NCBI GenBank assembly: GCA_017524385.1
Contig: JAFWSS010000256.1
Span: 1 to 64,000 of the forward strand
Length of the DNA stretch: 64,000 nt
Reading direction: 5' to 3'
Origin: Prevotella sp.
GTDB taxonomy: Bacteria; Bacteroidota; Bacteroidia; Bacteroidales; Bacteroidaceae
Made by a program: the position numbers and the translations under genes
Shown: positions 8,545 through 15,489 of the stretch, in pieces
Position numbering within the stretch: the stretch's first letter is position 1
How the letters are laid out: every line of letters starts with the position of its first letter
The notes under the pieces: model-generated
What the model saw: the letters and a program-made list of their open reading frames with translations, nothing else
Databases searched by the model: none
Told to the model about the DNA's origin: nothing

Positions 8545-8711
8545 GGTATGCCATAGGGCATTATTTCACGACATACGGACGCATGAAGCAAGTCCCCACT
8601 ACATCGGAGGCATTTTGGGCTATGTGGTAAACTGAATAGCACTGTAACGTGATAAATTGTTAAATAAATGCAATAATCGTATTTTTCGGAATCATGTCCG
8701 TTTAAAATTAC

Positions 8712-8719
8712 TATTTTTG
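8712..8719 (+). promoter_or_regulatory. -7 box before the DUF1573 gene
   Basis: TATTTTTG, matching TAnnTTTG, 43 bases before the ATG at 8762. The -33 match is weak. The preceding 8545-8700 stretch is noncoding, with a small hairpin ATGCC/GGCAT at 8548-8562 just after the upstream gene. Confidence 0.5.
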
Positions 8720-8761
8720 CATGGATAGAACAGAACAACAACTAAAAAAAACGATACAACC

Positions 8762-9148
8762 ATGCGTAAAATCATCATGACCACCCTGCTGCTGATGCTC
8801 GCATTCACCTATGCGTCAGCACAGAAGCAAGCCGAAATCAAATTCGACAAAAAGACTCACGATTTCGGCACATTCTCTGAGAAGAATGCCGTTCAAAAAT
8901 GTGTCTTCACATTCACCAACGTAGGCGACGCCCCCTTGGTGATCAACCAGGCCGTGCCGAGTTGCGGATGCACATCACCTCAATACACAAAGACTCCTGT
9001 CGGCCCAGGTGAGAAGGGCACAATAGAAGTAGTCTATGACGGCAGAGGCAAGATTCCCGGACATTTCAAGAAGAGCATCACAGTGCGTACCAACGGAGTG
9101 ACCGAAATGACACGCCTGTATGTGGAGGGCGAAATGACGGAAGAATGA
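8762..9148 (+). CDS. DUF1573 exported protein
   Basis: A 128-residue exported protein, signal peptide to YASAQ. The mature part is one immunoglobulin-like DUF1573 domain: EIKFDKKTHDFGTFSE, then CVFTFTNVGDAPLVI, the hallmark VPSCGCTSPQYTK and GTIEVVYDGRGKIPGHF. The paired Cys in SCGC are the conserved feature of the family, which is abundant in Bacteroidota periplasm but has no settled function. It is monocistronic with a promoter upstream and a strong hairpin downstream. Confidence 0.88.
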   Translation: MRKIIMTTLLLMLAFTYASAQKQAEIKFDKKTHDFGTFSEKNAVQKCVFTFTNVGDAPLVINQAVPSCGCTSPQYTKTPVGPGEKGTIEVVYDGRGKIPGHFKKSITVRTNGVTEMTRLYVEGEMTEE

Positions 9149-9178
9149 TGAAAATTGAAGATTGAAGATTAATATGCT

Positions 9179-9209
9179 AAGGGAGCCTGACCGATGGTCA
9201 GGCTCCCTT
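9179..9209. terminator. Strong terminator hairpin
   Basis: A perfect 14-bp stem (9179-9192 with 9196-9209) and three-base loop. It lies between convergent genes (DUF1573 on plus, DUF3078 on minus) and could serve both. The following tract is AT-rich rather than a pure T run. Confidence 0.7.
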
Positions 9210-9318
9210 GATATATTAACGGTGAATAAATAAATACGTTTGTTAGCAAATAATGCTCACATAATAAACAGAAGTTTCCCGTCTTAAAGTGAGGAACACT
9301 TCATTTCAATATAGTTTT

Positions 9319-10629
9319 TCAGAAGGTGTAAGAGAATCCCAAAGACATGAACTCCTTGAACTGGAAGTATCCATGGCGATCATCACGAGGCGTGCTGTCG
9401 TCAAACCTGGGATAGAGGAACAGTTTTGTTGAGATGTACTTGTTGAAGTTGAATGTGAAGGTGTTCTCCCATTCCCATTCAGCGCGCTTGTATGTAGTGA
9501 AGCCATACATACGTGTCTGATAAGTGATGTTCTCAGCGATGGCCCATTTTAGGTCAATGGTGAACTGCGAACCGAAGTCATGCAGTATGTGTTTCTTATC
9601 ATCGAGTCCATAACGTGTTGGGAACCATACGGTATGTGCTTCGTCGAACCAATCCCTTCCTACATATTTCAAGTTGTATGCGATGGGTGCCAGATGGATA
9701 TTGCCGGTGAGTTTCTTGTTCCAAGCCTCCACCTTGTAGTCCATACCGGGAGAGATGTTGAGGTTGAAAGGCGCCATGAAATCAGAATAAACCTTTCTGT
9801 CGTTGCTCTTGTAACTTCTGTAGAACTGTGTGTAGGCCAGCACCTGAAGGGTGTAATACCAATTCTTGGTAGCCTGCAGTCCCAGTTTGCTGGTAAAGCG
9901 CAGGAGGTCTTCATTCGACTTGAATGAGTGTATGCTGTCGCTCTTCGAAGTGAGGAACCCCAACTTCATCTCCAATTTGTTCTCCCATTTGAGTTTTTGC
10001 TGATTGTCGTAATTGGCTTCCATGGTGATGCTTCCAAGGATGGAATAGGAGCTCTCGCCGCCTTTGTACCAATTCCCTGAAATGTAGTTTTGCATCCCCT
10101 GCAAGAAGTAGTCACCCTTGTATTTCCAGAAATTGGGTTTGGTGACAAGCACGGAGTCAGAGATGTCATCCAAAATCTCCTGTGGTATCGGGTCTGTTTT
10201 CACCACGAGGGGCGCGTCCTGTTGTATGGGTTGTATGAAATCATTGTCCACTCCCCCTACTTGATCGAGTTTTTCCTCACTGTTCTCTACGAGGTCAGGC
10301 CTGTTGAGATATACGTTGAGCAACGTGTAGTCAATTTCCTCGTTCACATCGTCGGCCATCGCGGTTCTTCCAGAGAGAGACAGAGCGCGTTTTGCCGGCG
10401 CGTGATAAAAAGTAAGTGGTGCGAAGAGTCGATAGAACCGACCGTCCATCTCTTCGTCTCCACTGACATCCTTTGCTTCCAACTTCTCCTTGTAGTTCAT
10501 CAGGGAGTCGGAATAGTTTTTGTTGACTTGGTATTGCTGATACTCAATGTACCGACTTGCAACGCTGCGTTTTTGCGCCCCGACCTGGATGGCAGTGGCG
10601 ACCAGCAAAAGTGTGATAATATTTCTCAT
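9319..10629 (-). CDS. DUF3078 outer-membrane beta-barrel protein
   Basis: A 436-residue protein with signal peptide MRNIITLLLVATAIQVGAQ. After a charged N-terminal part (SRYIEYQQYQVNKNYSDSL), residues from about 190 on show the DUF3078 pattern: FWKYKGDYFLQGMQNYISGN, then WYKGGESSYSILGSITMEAN, a long series of alternating polar/aromatic strands and a terminal aromatic residue (SLGFSYTF), which is the usual beta-barrel ending recognised by BAM. It is probably an outer-membrane barrel of unknown cargo. The start at 10629 was chosen for the signal peptide; two upstream in-frame ATGs are possible but would precede it with a polar stretch. Confidence 0.82.
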   Translation of the reverse strand: MRNIITLLLVATAIQVGAQKRSVASRYIEYQQYQVNKNYSDSLMNYKEKLEAKDVSGDEEMDGRFYRLFAPLTFYHAPAKRALSLSGRTAMADDVNEEIDYTLLNVYLNRPDLVENSEEKLDQVGGVDNDFIQPIQQDAPLVVKTDPIPQEILDDISDSVLVTKPNFWKYKGDYFLQGMQNYISGNWYKGGESSYSILGSITMEANYDNQQKLKWENKLEMKLGFLTSKSDSIHSFKSNEDLLRFTSKLGLQATKNWYYTLQVLAYTQFYRSYKSNDRKVYSDFMAPFNLNISPGMDYKVEAWNKKLTGNIHLAPIAYNLKYVGRDWFDEAHTVWFPTRYGLDDKKHILHDFGSQFTIDLKWAIAENITYQTRMYGFTTYKRAEWEWENTFTFNFNKYISTKLFLYPRFDDSTPRDDRHGYFQFKEFMSLGFSYTF

Positions 10630-11020
10630 AAGCATATGAATTTGGTTGTTTTCGTGCAAACTTATACAAAAAATCCGAAGGAAGCAAAAAAAATGCTAAT
10701 TTTTCTTTAGTAAAAGTAAAAAAATAACTTGGTACTGTTTTTAACATATAATTATCATATAATTAGTCATGAATTCTTGCTTTGGCAAGCGTCTCCTTCG
10801 TCGCCGAGCGTCTGTGCGTCAGAATTTTTGATTAATTGATGATAATTCTTGGACGAGCCAAGCGGTAGAGCCGAGCGCGTGTTCTTTATTATTCATCCCA
10901 TTTTTTTATCGACACTTAAAAAAGGTACCCAACAAACGCCATTCCAAGCATTGAGCAGGTATTTTCAGTGGATACCCCCGTTGTCGAAAACGAAAAGGAT
11001 GCTATAGCACAGGATGTAAA
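10630..11020. other. Intergenic stretch at the edge of the accessory region
   Basis: About 390 bases with no convincing gene. It contains a small hairpin CTTGC/GCAAG near 10777-10790 and a 45-codon open stretch without a start codon (about 10920-11053, ending ATIPSIEQVFS-like then DAIAQDVKKTGKSHDFHII), which might be a gene remnant but is too short to judge. Confidence 0.35.
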
Positions 11021-11065
11021 GAAGACGGGAAAATCACATGATTTCCATATTATTTGACTCACAAA

Positions 11066-11380
11066 ATGCAGGTTATCTATCGGCCCAACAAGAACCTACG
11101 CATTGAACGAATTATATTCGTTGGTGCTTTCGTGCTCGTCGATATCTTTGCGGTTTTCGTCGCATATAAGGGTTTCCAAATTGCCGACAAGTCAGAGAAG
11201 ATGACCCAATGGTATGAGGATAACAACGAGGCCATCCTTTTTGGAAGATACCTGAGAGTGAACGAGAACGACCGTTGGAGATTCTGGCATAACAAGTGGG
11301 TTAATGACCCTGGCCTGAAAGAGGACATGAGCGACTACTACCTCATGAAGGAGTTGAAGGAGAAAAAGAAGAAATATTGA
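11066..11380 (+). CDS. Small single-pass membrane protein, copy 1
   Basis: A 104-residue protein of unknown function. One predicted transmembrane helix lies near the N-terminus (IIFVGAFVLVDIFAVFVAY), preceded by basic residues (NKNLRIER), so the C-terminal part would be outside the cytoplasm or in the periplasm. The C-terminal part is charged (FGRYLRVNENDRWRFWHNKW) and ends in a Lys-rich tail. The start at ATG 11066 (MQVIYRPN) was chosen because it is the only one shared with the second copy; the bases just upstream contain a one-base difference that breaks the longer frame. Its near-identical paralogue is at 19429-19740. Confidence 0.7.
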   Translation: MQVIYRPNKNLRIERIIFVGAFVLVDIFAVFVAYKGFQIADKSEKMTQWYEDNNEAILFGRYLRVNENDRWRFWHNKWVNDPGLKEDMSDYYLMKELKEKKKKY

Positions 11381-11408
11381 TGGTTTTTGAAATCGTTTTT
11401 GTTCGCTG

Positions 11409-11439
11409 CCCGACAACGGCTATAACAGCCGTTGCCGGG
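11409..11439. terminator. Terminator between membrane gene copy 1 and the defence operon
   Basis: CCCG-ACAACGGCT (11409-11421) pairs with AGCCGTTGC-CGGG (11427-11439) with one A.C mismatch. It lies between converging transcripts and may stop both. The copy at 19770-19800 has a compensatory G-C to A-T change in the stem, which supports a real structure. Confidence 0.65.
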
Positions 11440-11442
11440 TAT

Positions 11443-11952
11443 TTATAGTCCTATTTGCTGGCCTATAATAGTAGCAAGTATTCCACTAAGAACATTGACC
11501 CCAAAACCTGATAATTTCTCCATAATAGTAGGTTTGTCAGCTTTTTTATTGATTAAATCAATGATTTCATCATATTGTTCTCCTGTTAGTGCTTTCCTCA
11601 ATGCCTCATTGATTTGAAACGATAATGTTTGATTTTGTTCTTGATGATTGGTGTTATTGATGGTTAATTGACTGCCAGGAGAAAGGTCATCCCTTTTTGA
11701 CAAACAGACATTTCTTGCCATATCAATATTTGACAATAGTTCTATCCGAAAATTTTCATCGCATATATCGTTAGGATAAGCATGTCCTCCAAAGGCATTT
11801 CCTATTCCCAGGTTTATGCAATAATATCCAAATTTTTCGTAAAGGATTCTTAAATCATTACCAATAGTTGCCTTTTTAACATCTTCTTCAAGGGTATTAA
11901 AGAAATTAACCCTTGCTTGAATAGCGGGATGCAATTGTTGACGATTGTTCAT
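11443..11952 (-). CDS. Unknown protein at the end of the methylase-helicase operon
   Basis: A 169-residue protein I do not recognise. The N-terminal 75 residues are helical and polar (AIQARVNFFNTLEEDVKKA, then GNDLRILYEKFGYYCINLG). A middle Gln/Asn/Ser-rich linker (LTINNTNHQEQNQTLSF) leads to a helical segment (ALRKALTGEQYDEIIDLIN) and a glycine-rich hydrophobic end (FGVNVLSGILATIIGQQIGL), which could touch a membrane or pack as a helix. It starts 17 bases after the GIY-YIG gene and so is the last gene of the operon. Composition is AT-rich like its neighbours. It may be an accessory or effector subunit; this is inference. Confidence 0.6.
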   Translation of the reverse strand: MNNRQQLHPAIQARVNFFNTLEEDVKKATIGNDLRILYEKFGYYCINLGIGNAFGGHAYPNDICDENFRIELLSNIDMARNVCLSKRDDLSPGSQLTINNTNHQEQNQTLSFQINEALRKALTGEQYDEIIDLINKKADKPTIMEKLSGFGVNVLSGILATIIGQQIGL

Positions 11953-11969
11953 TCTATTATTACCAAAAA

Positions 11970-13181
11970 TTAGTTTACTTCAATTATCCGGCCTAAATGA
12001 TAAACTACAATGCCTTCCTCATAGGTCGTATCAACGACTTCCACAATCGCATTCTCCCTGTCTTTATTGTAGCCTACAAACAAGTGTAGGAAGTCATATC
12101 TACGCAAATACCGCTTACCATCAGTTTCGTCAATGAATGTGTATTTATTGATAGTGGTTTGTTTGAGTTCCCGATATTCCTCTTTCTTCTCCCCACGGAT
12201 AATGGCATCGTAGAACACTTTCTTGATATTGAGGGTCAAGACCTTAAATCCTTTGAGGTCAAGTTTGGATTGCTTTTTCACGATGTGCCGTTCAAGGCAT
12301 TCTTCCCTTTGGTTATATGAATATTGGACAATGCTCCCATCCATGATCTTTTTAATGATGGTGTCTATGATATTCAAAGGAATGACATACCATTCCGTGG
12401 CCTCATGTGGTTGTCCTTTTTCATCATTGACCGTAATCTTGAAATTAACATTCTCGATAATTTGATGCAGAAGTGTCTCGAACTTGTGCGAGTTCATATT
12501 AACAATCTTGTAACTGCTAACAATCTGAACGGGTGCCATGAGGTAAGTAGGCTCATTTTGTGCATTTGCAACGCGCTCCTCAACTTTGTTGGTAGTGAAA
12601 CCTATCTTATACAAATTCTTTTGATTTGCAATTCTGGGATCATCCGACAAGGATTTCAGCACATAGATGTAGCCCGTCACTTTGTCTTGTTGGTGGATGT
12701 CAGATTCATTGAAAAAGGACTTGTTTGTTTCTTCTTCGGTCTCAGTGATGGCATACCCATCACCAACCACATTCTTTCTCAAAGTCTGGAGAAGGATATT
12801 GGATTCAGTTCCATCATCATAGATACAACGTGTCCTACCATCCAAAAGGCCGTTGGTACTCACTTTTGTTTCCCCTATTTCAGATAAATACAACATTTGA
12901 CCTGCCACAATGTAAAAATGGCCTACTTGTAGATTTGTTGTTTTTGAAATCCTAATCAAACTTCTTTTTCCTTCTTTAAGATCTTTTTGGACATTCTCAA
13001 ATAATGAGCGGAACTGGTCAAAGTCCTCACACAGTTTTCGCTGTGCTACAAAGTCAGGCCTTTTCTTTTCCTTAATGACACGGCGCATGTCCTCTGGCAT
13101 GTCAAAGAGTTTTGTTTCTCCCTCTTTGATGTCGAGCAAAGGGTCACTGAACAACTCGTCAAGTTCTTTATCTATATTCAT
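11970..13181 (-). CDS. GIY-YIG (T5orf172-type) nuclease with ASCH domain
   Basis: A 403-residue protein with three parts. Residues 1-165 match the conserved N-terminal region of long T5orf172 proteins as I remember them (RPDFVAQRKLCEDFDQF, then GRTRCIYDDGTESNILLQTL). Residues about 168-285 are a GIY-YIG domain: GYIYVL at 170-175, LYKIG at 190-194, Arg203 in VEERVANAQ and Glu235 in HKFETLLHQ as likely catalytic residues. Residues about 311-403 look like an ASCH/PUA-like fold (FKVLTLNIKKVFYDAII, then GEKKEEYRELK), a nucleic-acid-binding module. The gene begins two codons after, and in frame with, the stop of the 87-residue gene, so the two were probably one protein of about 490 residues. It is likely the DNA-cutting component of the operon. 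Confidence 0.78.
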   Translation of the reverse strand: MNIDKELDELFSDPLLDIKEGETKLFDMPEDMRRVIKEKKRPDFVAQRKLCEDFDQFRSLFENVQKDLKEGKRSLIRISKTTNLQVGHFYIVAGQMLYLSEIGETKVSTNGLLDGRTRCIYDDGTESNILLQTLRKNVVGDGYAITETEEETNKSFFNESDIHQQDKVTGYIYVLKSLSDDPRIANQKNLYKIGFTTNKVEERVANAQNEPTYLMAPVQIVSSYKIVNMNSHKFETLLHQIIENVNFKITVNDEKGQPHEATEWYVIPLNIIDTIIKKIMDGSIVQYSYNQREECLERHIVKKQSKLDLKGFKVLTLNIKKVFYDAIIRGEKKEEYRELKQTTINKYTFIDETDGKRYLRRYDFLHLFVGYNKDRENAIVEVVDTTYEEGIVVYHLGRIIEVN

Positions 13182-13184
13182 ACT

Positions 13185-13448
13185 CTAATCCAATAAATGA
13201 AGTCTATCGTATTGACGTAAACCATCGTTAGCCTGCCTGCGTAGTGCTTCAAGGGATGCAACCAAAAGTTTCTCCTTAAATCCACCTGATTTTTTAGGCA
13301 GTTCACCATTATGTTCCTCTACCCATTTGGTTACTTCTTCCAGTTTGGTCACCAATCGGTCATCAGCAGTTGGTGCTTTAGGCTTTGGGCGTACTCCATC
13401 CAATAATGGATCTTCAAATATTTCTAATAATTCTTTAGGCCATTCCAT
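13185..13448 (-). CDS. 87-residue protein, probable split N-terminus of the GIY-YIG protein
   Basis: The product (MEWPKELLEIFEDPLLDGVR onward) is charged and helical. Its opening motif, an acidic LLEIFEDPLLD, is echoed by LDELFSDPLLD at the start of the downstream protein. The segment DDRLVTKLEEVTKWVEEHNG resembles the N-terminal region of full-length T5orf172/GIY-YIG proteins (from memory). It ends LHLLD then TAG, AGT, ATG, all in one frame with the next gene, so a single TAG codon at 13187-13185 separates them. The start overlaps the helicase stop by one base (TAATG), with AAGGAG upstream, showing translational coupling. It may be a functional split subunit or half of a gene broken by a nonsense change. 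Confidence 0.65.
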   Translation of the reverse strand: MEWPKELLEIFEDPLLDGVRPKPKAPTADDRLVTKLEEVTKWVEEHNGELPKKSGGFKEKLLVASLEALRRQANDGLRQYDRLHLLD

Positions 13449-15478
13449 TATTTATTCTCCTTATTATCCGGTTCATATTCAAGCCCCATCAACTTTCTGA
13501 TTTTGAGGTTCTTTAATTTTTGATATGCGATGGCAAGTTCCTTTACTTTGGGGTCGGGTGAATTAATATCAGGCACTTTATTGTCATGAGTTTTCACATA
13601 TTCTTTTAGTGGCCCCTTAAATAACATAATGGCTTGCTCTATACTCATATCATACTTTTGCTCGGCAATAGTGTCCTGAATGATTTTCAAGGTTGGAGCA
13701 TCTACTTGTTTTGACAACACCTCGTATGCTCTTTGGAAAGGGTTGATGGTATCAATGAGATTGATGGATAACTTGTCAATGTTGATGAAGCGATTGGCCA
13801 ATTTGATAAGCCGTTCACCCTCGCTTTCTTGATCCGTGTCAGTCTTAGTAATGTCTATGGGATTCCCTTTTTCATCTACAATGTCATTACCCTTGATGAT
13901 AGTATCGAGTAGCAAGTGCTCCCTTACTTCCTCGACTTCTTCATCAGTCAGGTCTGGGTACTTTTCACGTATCACCTTTGGTACAAGGTTTTTGGTGATT
14001 GTTTCCGCAGTGGTGCTTCCACTGATGGCTCTAACCACCATTTCATCTTGAAGAATTGCTGCTTTCAGATCATCAAGCTGTTCTTGGACGATAAGCCTTG
14101 TCTTTTCTGAGGATAATGGTTTGAGACCTTCTACGACAAGGGTTCTTGCATCACCACCTTTATCGTCACCATCTTCTTTTACTGTCTTGAAATGCCAGCT
14201 TGGAGCCATTACCTGTTCCATCAGCAAGGAGGCAGTGATGGCTTTCAAAAAATCATTGACTGCTACTTTTACATCAGCTTGGTCGGCATCAGGCATGGCT
14301 ATTACGTTGATAAACTTGGCTGTTTCTTTCCCCTCACAGTCACGTGTGCATCGACCAATGATTTGAATGACCTCAGTCAAAGAGCCTCTCACACCTATGG
14401 TCAGGCACACCTCACACCATTGCCAGTCAAAACCTTCTTTGGCGGTGCCAAGGGCAATGATGATGTCCATGTCTTCTGCTCGCTTGATGTTTTGCAGATA
14501 ACCTTGAACCATATTACGTTCTTTCATATCATCTTCGACAAGATCTGCAACTTTAAGAAGTCGGCCATCCTTTGAACGAATATGATATATGCCAGTATTG
14601 TAATCTTTATATTCTATTGTTCCGATGATTTTCATAATCTCATCGGTTTCGGTGTATTTGCCCAATCCTGTTGAAGCTCGGGCATTCACGCTGGGTATAT
14701 GGATGATAGTCTTTTTTGTGGTGTCAAGTACCTCTCCTATGTGATCCAAATATCTTCCATGATAGAAATGGTAGCCCAATACAAGATTTTTCAAGTATTT
14801 ATAACCATTGAGTTGTTGATAATAATTGTAGGTTATAGGGTAAAATTGTGCTTCATCTTCAACTCGAAGGACAGGAATACCATCACCACGAAAATAACTT
14901 CCTGTCATAGCTATAATATGCCCTGTCGAGTTATACATTACACGTCGCACAACATCTCCAAGGTTTGATTCGACATCTGCGCATACATGATGAAATTCAT
15001 CTATTGCCAACAAAGTGTCATTGAAGGCATCATCAGAGATTTCCTTCATGCCATTGCGTAATGTTGCATGAGCACAGACTAATATCTTGGCACTATTTTG
15101 GCTGAAGAACTCTATGAAGCGGCCTTTCTTATCTTTTTCATTCTTGACATCGGTCAGATTGAAATAAGGTGCAACTTTCCAGTCTTCAAAGAAACCATAA
15201 GGCTTTAGCTGAGTATTTTGAAAGGAACGACCAATGCTTTTTTCTGGTACAGCTACGACCACCCTTTTCAAACCTTGATACTTCAATTTATAAAGAGCAA
15301 TAAACATCAAGGCACGGCTCTTGCCTGAGGCTGGGGGTGCTTTGATTAACAGAAAGCGCTTGTCTCGGGCTTCGTATGCTTTGGCCTGCATTTCACGCAT
15401 GCCAAGCTCGTTAGTTGCAGTGGCTTGACCAGTTTGTTGATAACTGATGTCAACAATATTGCTTATCTTTCTTTCCAT
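13448..15478 (-). CDS. SF2 DEAD/DEAH-box helicase of a modification-linked system
   Basis: A 676-residue superfamily 2 helicase/translocase of the type I restriction HsdR/ResIII class. Visible motifs are Walker A APPASGKS (47-54), motif II DEFHH (160-164), motif III TGSYF (near 192) and motif VI QIIGRCTR (near 372-379), with ALGTAKEGFDW before it as motif V. The C-terminal 280 residues are helical (LTDEEVEEVREHL) and may bind partner proteins. No nuclease motif was seen in it. It starts 11 bases after the methylase gene and overlaps the next gene by one base, so stoichiometric expression is likely. It probably translocates on DNA to bring the nuclease to its target. Confidence 0.88.
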   Translation of the reverse strand: MERKISNIVDISYQQTGQATATNELGMREMQAKAYEARDKRFLLIKAPPASGKSRALMFIALYKLKYQGLKRVVVAVPEKSIGRSFQNTQLKPYGFFEDWKVAPYFNLTDVKNEKDKKGRFIEFFSQNSAKILVCAHATLRNGMKEISDDAFNDTLLAIDEFHHVCADVESNLGDVVRRVMYNSTGHIIAMTGSYFRGDGIPVLRVEDEAQFYPITYNYYQQLNGYKYLKNLVLGYHFYHGRYLDHIGEVLDTTKKTIIHIPSVNARASTGLGKYTETDEIMKIIGTIEYKDYNTGIYHIRSKDGRLLKVADLVEDDMKERNMVQGYLQNIKRAEDMDIIIALGTAKEGFDWQWCEVCLTIGVRGSLTEVIQIIGRCTRDCEGKETAKFINVIAMPDADQADVKVAVNDFLKAITASLLMEQVMAPSWHFKTVKEDGDDKGGDARTLVVEGLKPLSSEKTRLIVQEQLDDLKAAILQDEMVVRAISGSTTAETITKNLVPKVIREKYPDLTDEEVEEVREHLLLDTIIKGNDIVDEKGNPIDITKTDTDQESEGERLIKLANRFINIDKLSINLIDTINPFQRAYEVLSKQVDAPTLKIIQDTIAEQKYDMSIEQAIMLFKGPLKEYVKTHDNKVPDINSPDPKVKELAIAYQKLKNLKIRKLMGLEYEPDNKENK

Positions 15479-15489
15479 TTGATTTATAT

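Larger units (their letters stand above)
11021..11445 (+). repeat. Direct repeat A, copy 1
   Basis: About 420 bases, from GAAGACG at 11021 through the small membrane-protein gene to just past its terminator hairpin, recur in the same orientation at 19384-19806. The encoded proteins differ at about 12 of 103 positions. The pair brackets the methyltransferase-helicase operon. Confidence 0.8.

Noticed and set aside
10920..11053. Short open stretch ending in KKTGKSHDFHII before membrane gene copy 1
   Set aside because: No start codon, 45 codons only and no recognisable family; mentioned only as a possible remnant.
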